Shown piece by piece: positions 54,552 through 64,000 of a stretch of 64,000 nucleotides of DNA. A model generated the notes under the pieces. It was not told the DNA's origin. It saw nothing but the letters and a program-made list of their open reading frames with translations, and ran no database searches. The stretch is from contig NAJO01000039.1 of assembly GCA_002077065.1 (NCBI GenBank), positions 310,001-374,000 on the forward strand, given 5' to 3'. The position numbers and the translations under genes were made by a program. Position 1 is the first letter of the stretch, and every line of letters starts with the position of its first letter. The DNA is from Cryoendolithus antarcticus (taxonomy: Eukaryota; Ascomycota; Dothideomycetes; Cladosporiales; Cladosporiaceae).

Positions 54552-55613
54552 ATGACTTCACTCTTCGGCAACACGACCACGCAGCAGGGCGGAGGACTCT
54601 TCGGCAACAGTACACAACAGCAGAAGCCCACGTCGAGCCTCTTCGGCAACAGCACAAATGCTCCAGCAACAGGCTCATCACTCTTCAACACCGCACCTCA
54701 GCAAGCACAGCAACCAATGGCAGGTTCTCTCTCAGCTGGCCTCATGGGATCGACCAATGGCGCGCTGGGATCCCAAAGTCAACAACAGTTCGCCCAGTCA
54801 AGACTACAGTCCGTCGGACTCCGCGACACACCCTACGCGGACAAGTCGGTCGAGGAGCAAGTCATTGTGCTGCTCAAGAAGTGGGATCCCGAAAGCCCAG
54901 ACACCCTCCTTCAGAAGTACCTCTACAACGCTGTGAATCCTGCCTATGCGCCATACTACCACCCCAATTCTGGAGAGAGCGAGCGCGAGTGGGAGACTGC
55001 GCTCGCGAACAAACCAGTGGGTGACGACAGCACAGCGTACATTCCAGTGCTGGTACGAGGGTTTCGGGCACTTGGTGAGAGGCTGGAGCTGCAGGCCAAG
55101 GTGTTGAACTCACTGCGAGTCAGCCTACACGAGATGAACAACTCGCTTACAGCGATCTTGTCGAAGCACCAGCAAGACATCAGTGTGCGGATCGAGGAGT
55201 CGAGGAAACAGCACACAGCAATCGCGCAACGGACCCTTCGACTTGCAATCAAGTGTCAGATCCTGCGCAATCGAGGGTATGCACTGGACGGGACGGAGGA
55301 GAAGCTGCGAAGGGACATTCTGGCGCTACAAGAGCGCGTAGCGAAGCCCAGTCTGCAGTCAAGAGAAGAAGAGATCTGGGCACGGATGGTGGCTTTGCGG
55401 GAAAGGGCAAGATGGGTCGAAGAGGAAGGCAAGAGAGTGGGAGCAGCGGTGGAGGCGCAGAAGCAAGGCAACGGGAGTACTCTGCCGGACAGTGTGCTGC
55501 AGGGAGCGAATAAGATTCTGCGGGACTACGACGGACAGCTTATGCATCTGGCGAAGGAGATGGATGAGGTCAGGAGGGAGTTTGAGGAGTGGGACCGAGA
55601 GCGGAGGAGCTGA
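54552..55613 (+). CDS. NUP57: Nucleoporin Nup57 (p54 family)
   Basis: An intronless frame of 353 residues. The N-terminal part carries a few GLFG-type repeats (SLFGNTT, GLFGNST, SLFGNST, SLFNTA) in Gln/Thr/Asn-rich sequence. Residues about 100-180 hold the p54 block (VEEQVIVLLKKWDPESPDTL, YNAVNPAYAPYYHPNSGESE, YIPVLVRGFRALGERLELQA). Residues about 180-350 are coiled coil (VSLHEMNNSLTAILSKHQQD, LRLAIKCQILRNRGYALDGT, HLAKEMDEVRREFEEWDRER). Nup57 forms the central-channel trimer with Nsp1 and Nup49 in the nuclear pore. The FG region is short for the family. Confidence 0.94.
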   Translation: MTSLFGNTTTQQGGGLFGNSTQQQKPTSSLFGNSTNAPATGSSLFNTAPQQAQQPMAGSLSAGLMGSTNGALGSQSQQQFAQSRLQSVGLRDTPYADKSVEEQVIVLLKKWDPESPDTLLQKYLYNAVNPAYAPYYHPNSGESEREWETALANKPVGDDSTAYIPVLVRGFRALGERLELQAKVLNSLRVSLHEMNNSLTAILSKHQQDISVRIEESRKQHTAIAQRTLRLAIKCQILRNRGYALDGTEEKLRRDILALQERVAKPSLQSREEEIWARMVALRERARWVEEEGKRVGAAVEAQKQGNGSTLPDSVLQGANKILRDYDGQLMHLAKEMDEVRREFEEWDRERRS

Positions 55614-55680
55614 AAGCGTGACTGATGAACCGACTGCCAAAGTGTATGTGCCCAAGGAGACGCAAAATCCGCCGTTTCAT

Positions 55681-55891
55681 TTCCTGGACTACAAGCATCG
55701 CGATCTGGTCCGCAGTCGCGCGCTTGTCAAGCTCGAGGTCCCGCAGTCCTGGACTTCGGTTTCGCGCGCGCCGTGAAGGCGCTAAATCATGTGCTCGAGG
55801 TCGAAGACTACGCGACCGGCCGCCGACTCAAGCTCGACCTCGTGCTGCTGATGAATGGCGCCGAGATCGACTTCGTGAGCTTAGGGAATGG
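55681..55891 (+). pseudogene. Gene relic B (homologous to relic A at 36.5 kb)
   Basis: About 70 bases after the NUP57 stop codon the plus strand reads FLDYKHRDLVRSRALVKLEV. After a one-base shift it continues VLDFGFARAVKALNHVLEVE, then DYATGRRLKLDLVLLMNGAE and IDFVSL. It is the longer of the two copies in this window. The frame change, the lack of a start codon and the truncated end argue that it is dead. The conserved open segment suggests that an intact source gene exists elsewhere in the genome. Confidence 0.72.
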
Positions 55892-55947
55892 TCTCCGCCT
55901 GGCAGAATCAACAAACCGAGAGCAGAGCAGACGATTTTGTAACCAGC

Positions 55948-56694
55948 TCACGCCTCACCATACTTCTTCACCCCGACCGGCTGCTTCCCACCATCCCAAA
56001 AATGCACCATCCCACCCCCAATACCTCGCACCTCCTTCCTCAACTCCTCATCCGGCCCCGCATCCCCCGAAATCCCATCCTGCACATCAAACCCACAACG
56101 CCTGTAAAACTCGTCGCGACCGCTGGCAGCAATACAGCTAGTCCCCACGCCGTCCTGCTTCGCCTGCTCGAAACCCCACGCCACGAGCTCTCGCCCGATG
56201 CCCTGCCCTTCGAAAGCCGGATCGACGCCGATGACGTTTAGATACCAGACTTCGGCGCGCGAACCAGTCCAGTGGTGTTTACTGTACGGTGCTAGTTTTT
56301 CGAAGATCTTGTGTTTTTCGGGATCGGCGGCGCGGTCGGGGTTGAAGTACTCGTCGACTTTGTTGACATACGTAAATCCAGTCTTCCAAGCATGAGTGCT
56401 CCACGATGCTGGCTTGGTGACAGCTCGTCGTCGAGTCCAGCCCGCTACACCAGTCAGGCATTCCTCGCCTTTGCCGTCAGGTGTAGGCTTGTAGGAGACG
56501 AAGAGCTTGTTCTCAGCGTCCATGCTAGCCCATTGGGCGCGCAATGAGCGGACGTAACGCTTTTGTAAGTCACCAGGGTATCTGTCAAGGTGAGGATGTA
56601 GATATTTGCCCATGAAGCCATCGTCTTTGAAAGCTCTGGCTAGGATGTGGGAAGCTGGGATGATGTCTGCGTATGTTGCTTCACGGAAGGGCAT
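55948..56694 (-). CDS. GNAT-family N-acetyltransferase
   Basis: An intronless frame of 248 residues from MPFREATYADIIPASHILAR. The N-terminal helices (ARAFKDDGFMGKYLHPHLDR) and strand WYLNVIGVDPAFEGQGIGRE give the acetyl-CoA-binding motif A (Q/R-x-x-G-x-G/A as EGQGIGRE), followed by the motif B-like SCIAASGRDEFYRRCGFDVQ. The size and the central insertion agree with fungal GNAT enzymes that acetylate small molecules. The substrate is unknown. It converges on NUP57, with relic B between their 3' ends. Confidence 0.9.
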   Translation of the reverse strand: MPFREATYADIIPASHILARAFKDDGFMGKYLHPHLDRYPGDLQKRYVRSLRAQWASMDAENKLFVSYKPTPDGKGEECLTGVAGWTRRRAVTKPASWSTHAWKTGFTYVNKVDEYFNPDRAADPEKHKIFEKLAPYSKHHWTGSRAEVWYLNVIGVDPAFEGQGIGRELVAWGFEQAKQDGVGTSCIAASGRDEFYRRCGFDVQDGISGDAGPDEELRKEVRGIGGGMVHFWDGGKQPVGVKKYGEA

Positions 56695-57103
56695 TGTGAC
56701 GTGTGGGCGGGTCTGAGGAAACGGGAGGAGGGTGCAGATCCATGCATATAGCTCTATATAGGCGAGTAGACTGCATGCATGATCCGATCACATGGACTTC
56801 TGCATTGACAGGGCGCGATTGCCTTCTGGAGCGGTGGAGCTGAAGTCGGCAGGTGCGGGTCTTGGCGCTAGTCCGGGTTTAGCCGCTCAGTGATTTCGAA
56901 GCCACCACGAGGGCTGTACGTGAACTGAGAGGGCGCGGCGATGGTAGTACTCAGTCGAAGCCCGATCTTTGAGTGGCTATTTTGCGTCGGTTGGGGTCGC
57001 AATGCTGCAGCCTTTCATAACCATAGCCGTGCAGTCGACCGTGGCGACTCCAGGTGGGTGATCATGATCCTGTAAACAAGCCAACTGCATCCCAAGACTC
57101 TCC
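56695..57103. other. Promoter of the GNAT gene
   Basis: 409 bases with a TATA-like stretch close to the gene (ATATAGCTCTATATAG, about 56747-56762). No coding signal was seen. Confidence 0.45.
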
Positions 57104-59023
57104 TCATCTGCCGCCCTTCTTTTTGACCTTATCATTTACTTCCACCCACGCACTCTTGACTCCTCGCTTCTCCAACGCCTTGAGCACTGCATCCTTCTGC
57201 GGCCCCTGCACCATCACCTCCTCGACCGCCTTCTCGGTCTTCTTCGCCGCACCAGCAAGCGCTTCTACACTCGTAGCACCAGCGCAAGTCTTGCGAAGTT
57301 CATCAGCGAGTAGCCGTGGGTTGACGAAGTAGGTCTCGAGCCCAGACACTTTTGTGACGGTCTTGTTGCCTGACCTGGTCTCAAGCGTGATTTGCACCTT
57401 AGGCGGCTTGCCAGACTTGGCTTTCGCCTCGACGCCGTTGCGGACAATGGTGTAGGAAGATGACATGGCCTTGCTGACGCGATTGATGAGTGCGTCGCGT
57501 GGTACTGAGCCTTTTGCTAGGACCTCCTTGTCGAGGCTCCCGCTGCCATCGAACACAGCATTTGCGAGCGTTGGATTCAATGTCACGAGCCGCTTGTTCG
57601 TAGCCGAGACGAGGGACTCGGCAGTCACGTATGCAGTGACAGCGGAACCAATCTCAGCTGTAGTGTAGTATGGTTGTGGCGCACTGGCGAACAGTGGCTG
57701 CAGCTCGCGAGTCGGCTTGAGCAGTGTGCGGATCTCAATCTTCTGACCAACCGCATCGTCGCCGCCGCTCGATGTCACTGTAGCTTGCTCAGCCTGCGCA
57801 AAGGAGCCGGTGTCCTTCTTCGGCAGTCGATATGGCTTGAAGCTCGCCAATGCCGGGTCGTTGAAGTCTACGTCAGTGATTGTAGTCTCATTCCCATCCT
57901 TCTCCTTCGTCTTAATCAGCTTCTCCTTATCAAGCGCCTTGAGGAACTTCCTGATGTTCTTCCAGCTTGTCTTCTTGATCTGCAGCTGCTGTGACTGTCG
58001 TTGTGTGTGTGCTGGTAGGAATGGGTTGATGAGGCTCGACACGACCGACGATTGTGTAAGTGGGTAGACTAGGCCGTGATTCGCCTCATGAGGGTGTGAT
58101 GTTTTTTGTTGGTGTATGCTGCAGAGGAAGGCATTCCGGAACGCCTCGTCAATCTCTTTCTGCGACAGCTCCGGCTCGTCAGGATCCTCGTCCTGCGCGT
58201 TACCTTCTGCTGGTGTCTTGAATTCCAAAGGTGCTCCATTGCCAGTCGCGGCACTACTCTCGACCGGCACGCCACCTCCTTCATCATCGTCTTCCTCGTC
58301 TATAATCAGCCCTCCAACACTCAGCTCGTCTCCATCAGTCGCTCTCTGCCATCCCTCGATCGCCTCCGGAGGCTCTTGTCCAGGTCGTGCTCCCGTACTG
58401 TAGCTCCACAGTTCATCTCCGGCCCAATGTAGTGTCTCCATTGCGTGCCCCTTGGCGCCCTGTACCTGCTCCAACGCACTTACATCGATCTCGCAAACCC
58501 CGACGCTGACAGGTACACTCGGCCTTTCCAGACTTGCCACTCCCACAACTGCTCCCTTCCGCGCCTTCTTCGGGAAGGGCGGTCCTCGCGCTAGACCTGG
58601 AGTCATGAGATCTGCTCCACCCCGTAGCTTCTTAACCACGATTTCGGGTGTGTGTAGCAGAGGCACGATGCCTGGGTGATTCCAGAGCGTGTAGATTGAA
58701 GGGTACATCCTCCCGTCGATCTGCCACCATAGTATCCGCGAGTCTGTCCCATCTTGACTGCCAACATAGATCGTCCCGGAAATCTGCTTCAACTCAGGTC
58801 CATGGGTTGTCGTGAAGCGCGCTGACTGCACATTGTCTGGAAGTAGTGAGGATCGCAAGCTCGTCCGCGCTACGGTAGCTTCCGCTCTCTTCTCCGCGCT
58901 GTCTGAGTCGTCTGCGCTCAATGGTGCGAGGTCGAAGTCGGCTATGATCTGATCCGCGAGCTTCCTACGGTCTGAGGATCTCAATGGCGAGAGTGGCTTG
59001 ATGGTGGGCTTCTTCTTGAACAT
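57104..59023 (-). CDS. TMA64: Translation factor Tma64 (eIF2D/ligatin)
   Basis: An intronless frame of 639 residues beginning MFKKKPTIKPLSPLRSSDRR. Residues about 20-190 form the N-terminal and PUA regions (PSIYTLWNHPGIVPLLHTPE, KLRGGADLMTPGLARGPPFP). Residues about 255-290 are an acidic linker. A winged-helix/SWIB-MDM2-like region follows (EIDEAFRNAFLCSIHQQKTS, SWKNIRKFLKALDKEKLIKT). The C-terminus is an SUI1/eIF1 domain (KVQITLETRSGNKTVTKVSG, TYFVNPRLLADELRKTCAGA, VMVQGPQKDAVLKALEKRGV). eIF2D-type proteins act on 40S ribosomes in recycling and non-canonical initiation. Domain order and length match the family. Confidence 0.95.
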   Translation of the reverse strand: MFKKKPTIKPLSPLRSSDRRKLADQIIADFDLAPLSADDSDSAEKRAEATVARTSLRSSLLPDNVQSARFTTTHGPELKQISGTIYVGSQDGTDSRILWWQIDGRMYPSIYTLWNHPGIVPLLHTPEIVVKKLRGGADLMTPGLARGPPFPKKARKGAVVGVASLERPSVPVSVGVCEIDVSALEQVQGAKGHAMETLHWAGDELWSYSTGARPGQEPPEAIEGWQRATDGDELSVGGLIIDEEDDDEGGGVPVESSAATGNGAPLEFKTPAEGNAQDEDPDEPELSQKEIDEAFRNAFLCSIHQQKTSHPHEANHGLVYPLTQSSVVSSLINPFLPAHTQRQSQQLQIKKTSWKNIRKFLKALDKEKLIKTKEKDGNETTITDVDFNDPALASFKPYRLPKKDTGSFAQAEQATVTSSGGDDAVGQKIEIRTLLKPTRELQPLFASAPQPYYTTAEIGSAVTAYVTAESLVSATNKRLVTLNPTLANAVFDGSGSLDKEVLAKGSVPRDALINRVSKAMSSSYTIVRNGVEAKAKSGKPPKVQITLETRSGNKTVTKVSGLETYFVNPRLLADELRKTCAGATSVEALAGAAKKTEKAVEEVMVQGPQKDAVLKALEKRGVKSAWVEVNDKVKKKGGR

Positions 59024-59242
59024 TATAGAGACAGTGATGTTGCAGCCTGAGAGAGGGCGGGATTAGGTGCAGTGTGGGAAGAAGTTGAGGTGGCTGCAGT
59101 CAAAGATCGATCAGTACATGTAGGGTGCCTTTTGGGCTTGGATCATCGCTGACGTCGTTGATGGGGTGGATGCATTGATGTGGACGAGCACGGCTACATT
59201 CACGTTTCATGCTTCCACGATATAGTTCGTCGAGACATTGAT

Positions 59243-60241
59243 CTACAATTTTGCCATCGCTGACACCGTACGGACGCTAGCCAGCCTTTCCTCATCTGCA
59301 AAGTCCTCCTGCTCTGGCACAGTGAACAATGCCTTCCGCCGGGCCCAATTCTTTCCGTAGACCTTCACTATGTTCCTAGCTTTGTCGCCACAGAGCCATG
59401 CAGCGAAGCGTACGGTCTCCGCAGAAACATCGCTTCTCACCATAGCAGCACATGGATTAAGAAGCTGCTGTCCTCCTTCGACCAAGACCCGAAGCCCTCC
59501 AATCACATCGTGCTGCTGTGCAGTTAGGAAGGTAGCACGATCCGTCAATAAGTAAGCACCATCCGTGTTGGCACGCTGTAGTGCTGCGTATGGGGTGAGT
59601 GGATGCATGTGAAGCCATGCAGCATTGTTCGTTACGCCGTCCACGCCTGCGGCAGCGAAAAGCTCTCGCTCCTTGGTGAATGTCGCACTACCATCGCCTC
59701 GTGAGTGCCAGATGGCTTTGCCTGCTTGACCAGCATGCGCCAGCCTCTGCAGAGCAGCTTTGAGCTTGCTTTCACCAGGCTCGTTGCTTTGGGACGGAGC
59801 GAGCCCTGCATGATCAGCGACCGGCCCTGCTATTACGAAGTGATCGTTGAACACTCGGCCGACCCGTCCAGCCCAGCCTTCACGAATTGCAAGATCCTCA
59901 TTGTCGGGCTCATAAGTCAGTGCGATATCGACGAAGCCACCCAGCAGTGCAACGAGAGAATGTCGACTGTGATTTGATATCCATGCGATGTTCAACCTGT
60001 GATCGGACCCAGGCATCTGTGACAGGTAGGCTTCTGCAAGTGTGCGGAAAATGCCGGTATAGCCAGCACCTCCATTGCCAATGCGTATTGTCGACCTGTC
60101 AGGTGCAGCAGTGCCGGCGTAGGTTTCAAGAGGGGTGATCGTGATGAGATTGCTCGCTGTCGCGTCACGGTAAAGCAGTGCAGACGGGTGCGTCTTCGCG
60201 AAGCGCGGATCGGAAACTGCATGGTCAGCATCAGCGTCGCT
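59243..60241 (-). CDS. Bacterial-type periplasmic-binding-protein-like protein (TupA/tungstate-binding family); 5' exon unresolved
   Basis: The reading frame is coding from at least 60235 to the stop at 59243, although its first ATG is only at 60016. The upstream part is clearly protein (HAVSDPRFAKTHPSALLYRD, STIRIGNGGAGYTGIFRTLA). A stop codon at 60242-60244 shows that an earlier exon must be spliced in; I could not place it. Recognisable binding-protein blocks are IAWISNHSRHSLVALLGGFV, DIALTYEPDNEDLAIREGWA, FNDHFVIAGP, SRGDGSATFTKERELFAAAG and LTDRATFL, the two-lobed anion-binding fold. Such proteins serve tungstate or molybdate ABC importers in bacteria. Fungi carry secreted versions without a partner transporter, of unknown role. 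Confidence 0.75.
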   Translation of the reverse strand, partial: SDADADHAVSDPRFAKTHPSALLYRDATASNLITITPLETYAGTAAPDRSTIRIGNGGAGYTGIFRTLAEAYLSQMPGSDHRLNIAWISNHSRHSLVALLGGFVDIALTYEPDNEDLAIREGWAGRVGRVFNDHFVIAGPVADHAGLAPSQSNEPGESKLKAALQRLAHAGQAGKAIWHSRGDGSATFTKERELFAAAGVDGVTNNAAWLHMHPLTPYAALQRANTDGAYLLTDRATFLTAQQHDVIGGLRVLVEGGQQLLNPCAAMVRSDVSAETVRFAAWLCGDKARNIVKVYGKNWARRKALFTVPEQEDFADEERLASVRTVSAMAKL

Positions 60242-60930
60242 TCACCTGTCGAAGTCTTTGATAGCGCTGGAGTAGCAATTGACGGGGTTGCAGTGCCATC
60301 TGCCAATGTAAAATGATTACTGAAAGCAATGCCTTGACACCTGTCTACCATAGGATCGATGTTGGTTGAAGATCTCTCATCCGAGCAGCGGTGATGACAT
60401 GCTGCGTTGGCCAACACTTTGAACGAACGGGCTCCAAGACTGCAGAGAATGGAGAACGAAAGAGACCTACTGTCGATCTGCTGCGGCGGACTGCCAGAGG
60501 CGCTCTTGAGGCCGCGCATTGGCGCTTTACCAATGTCTTCTTTCCGGAATTGCTGTGCTTGCTCGCTCGATGTGATATTTACGGTGCGAATGACCTCTTT
60601 CGTAGATGTTGTGCCTGATGAGGCGCCTTGAGCCCGTGCAATCCAGGCGGGTCTCAACTTTGGAGAAGGTGTTGCGCGCTGAATATGTCGAGAGACGAAA
60701 AAACTCACTGCCCGAGAATTCGGCCACTAGGTTGATGGGCTCATACAGTTGTCCTGGTCTGCCTGTATTGTAGTCAAATGTGCCTCACGCTGTGAATGGA
60801 AAGGTAATACCGGCGTTCAGCCCGTCATTTGCCGAGCAATCGACACTCTGCAATGTCAATTGCCGATCCACTGCGAGTTATCTATTCTAATCACACAGTA
60901 ACGTCGCGTCTATCTTACACGGGAATGCAC
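60242..60930 (-). other. Unresolved, partly coding-like stretch upstream of the PBP-like gene
   Basis: On the minus strand, about 60770-60710 reads FDYNTGRPGQLYEPINLVAE in an open frame and meets a strong donor-like GTGAGT at 60708. A long frame continues to about 60250. These may be upstream exons of the binding-protein-like gene or a separate small or decayed gene. I could not build a consistent splice model. Confidence 0.35.
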
Positions 60931-62419
<1,489 letters not shown>

Positions 62420-63377
62420 CTCGTCTGTCGCGCAAGGCGCAGGCTTCTGGGTAGGACCACTGCTCAGACAGCTGGTGGAAACCACAATCCGCTGGCGCAC
62501 GAAATGCCAAGAGACACGGGTTCTTATGAGCTGTATCTGGGGCCTGAGTTCGAGATCGTGGTAAGTCGTGCAGACGCTGTACCTTGTACAAGCTCCATTA
62601 ACTTTTGACACTCCATACGATGCTTAGGTAAGTGGACTCCACTTAATCTGACTCTAGCGCGTCTCTAGCGCGCTTTAGCCCCGAGAGATCACCGAAGGTT
62701 GCTACTTCACTTCTGTTTGCTTGCTCTTTCACTCTGAAAATATCAACTCTACAACAGACAAGCTTCACTCTCATTGAGGGCGCGTAGAGAAGTACAGAGC
62801 ACAAACCTCACTGGCAGGCATGCACGAGATCTGCATGAATCACATGCGCTTGCAGTGGCTCTTGCCTTAGCGCGCGTGTCACAGCATATAAAGTCATTGT
62901 ACTTTCCAAAGTAGGTCCTCTTCACTTGCTCCACTCAGTGGAATATCGCAGACACTTATCGCCAGATGCTTAAGTCCAGACACGACACATTGCTTCACAA
63001 AGAGCATATTTCGAGGGGGAACAGCTACGGGGCGCTAACGCAGTATGACAGTTCCCCGGGCGCCATCAGGTCCCCGCGCCGCGCGGGACTATAGTCTAAA
63101 AATCGAATCGAGAGATCTGAGACGCACCAGTCTCTCTACGCGCACCGTCGAGCATGAAGGCAACAGGACGCATCAAGCACGCCCAGCAGTGAAGTCTGGG
63201 ACTAATTCTACGTATGTTGATTGCTTTCACTGCTAGGATGCCACGCATAGCTCTCAATGTGGCCGGCGTTCGCTTGTCTGCTGCCGCTTGCAAAGCACAT
63301 GCCGTCTACAAGAGTGGGCTACTTCACTTGGAGAGCTCCCAGCCTTCACTTCAATACTGACATGTACTCACAGCACC
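62420..63377. other. Divergent intergenic region, 0.96 kb
   Basis: Contains the RVB2 promoter and that of the gene starting at 63378. A GCGCGTCTCTAGCGCGCT-type GC-rich inverted repeat is visible near 62657-62676. No coding frame could be supported. Confidence 0.45.
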
Positions 63378-64000
63378 ATGAGTTCGTCACATGCGGGCAA
63401 GCGACCTGCGAGCCGGTCGCCTGAGTCAGATATGCCGGCACGCAAAGTGTCGCGGCCTTCCGTGCTTGATCACCATCGGCCGTCACCTCGCGATGGCGTA
63501 CGTAACATCGTACGATCACCGAGCAGCGTGAACAGCCGCGGGAGCGCATATCAAGACACGAGCAGCAATCGCGCAACACCACAGCCACAGACTCCTGCTC
63601 GGACGACCGGCCAAGCCGAAATGGACGTAGCCACGGAACAGGACCCTGTGACAGGAGTGTTGTCCTTGCTGCACAGCCTATGCTCAAATGCCGCTCAGAT
63701 GGAGAAGCTCAAATCAACACGGGAAGCCATGATATCGAGTCGAGATGAGGCCGACAGACAGCGCCGAAAATTGGCAAAACAGAATCCTGCCCTAGCTGCC
63801 GATTTCGACAAGACTCGTGAGGCTCAGAGCGACAGAGTGCGACAAGTTGACGATCAAATAAAGAAGCTGGAAGGACTGCAGGAAGAGACGATGACAACGG
63901 CACGATCAGATCTTCGTGCGCTAGCCGAACTAAATCCAAAAGAAGACACTAGCGTGCGCACGGACGTTATGTCACGTGATTTTGTCCCGCGACAAGAGCA
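63378..64000 (+). CDS. Coiled-coil protein of unknown function, 3' end cut by window edge
   Basis: The frame is open from the ATG at 63378 to the end of the window (about 207 codons). The first roughly 80 residues are Ser/Arg/Pro-rich and disordered (GKRPASRSPESDMPARKVSR). From about residue 90 (VTGVLSLLHSLCSNAAQMEK) the protein becomes helical. A charged coiled coil follows (SSRDEADRQRRKLAKQNPAL, DRVRQVDDQIKKLEGLQEET). The composition suggests a nuclear or cytoskeletal scaffold, but the remaining part lies outside the window and I do not recognise the family. The start is the first ATG in frame and follows an A/C-rich leader. Confidence 0.75.
   Translation, partial: MSSSHAGKRPASRSPESDMPARKVSRPSVLDHHRPSPRDGVRNIVRSPSSVNSRGSAYQDTSSNRATPQPQTPARTTGQAEMDVATEQDPVTGVLSLLHSLCSNAAQMEKLKSTREAMISSRDEADRQRRKLAKQNPALAADFDKTREAQSDRVRQVDDQIKKLEGLQEETMTTARSDLRALAELNPKEDTSVRTDVMSRDFVPRQE

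Overview
The window is nuclear DNA from a filamentous ascomycete. Genes are compact and often intron-poor, introns are short (about 45-70 bases, almost all GT-AG), and several products belong to Pezizomycotina-type families: fungal-specific transcription factor domains, a complex I CX9C subunit, Atg37, a pepsin-like membrane protein and a fungal P-loop GTPase family. The overall style suggests Dothideomycetes, but that is an inference. I found no tRNA or rRNA gene, intact transposon or CRISPR array.

Left end (1-14 kb): secreted and surface functions dominate. These are a membrane-anchored aspartic-peptidase-like protein that appears to lack its first catalytic Asp (cut by the left edge), a Ser/Thr-rich probably GPI-anchored protein and a CAP/PR-1 protein. 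A large disordered nuclear-type protein and a BTB protein follow. Intergenic spaces here are long (0.6-1.8 kb).

14.4-34.2 kb: every confident gene is on the minus strand. They are a Zn-cluster transcription factor, a second regulator-like protein, 6-phosphofructo-2-kinase/fructose-2,6-bisphosphatase, a small SnoaL/NTF2-like protein, an SPT23/MGA2-like IPT regulator, a small conserved protein, an MFS transporter and a family III CoA-transferase.

34.8-45.5 kb: housekeeping genes in mixed orientation. ATG37 (peroxisomal acyl-CoA-binding protein) is divergent from the CoA-transferase. A large Lys-rich nuclear protein, a small membrane protein and a BTB/coiled-coil protein follow. SSL1 (TFIIH) is head-to-head with RAB11/YPT31.

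45.8-53.2 kb is the most unusual part. An intact 883-residue large P-loop GTPase (five exons, one GC-AG intron) lies beside a decayed paralogue. The paralogue's N-terminal and C-terminal pieces, both frameshifted, flank an intact secreted-protein gene on the opposite strand.

53.6-64 kb returns to housekeeping: a complex I 20.8 kDa/NDUFA8 subunit spread over four short exons, head-to-head with nucleoporin NUP57; a GNAT acetyltransferase; TMA64/eIF2D; a bacterial-type periplasmic-binding-protein-like gene whose 5' exon I could not place; RVB2 with a 9-base first exon; and the start of a coiled-coil protein cut by the right edge. Two homologous gene relics lie just 3' of two unrelated genes, 19 kb apart (36.5 and 55.7 kb).

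Exon boundaries were set by hand from reading frame, splice signals and protein-family continuity. None was checked against transcripts.
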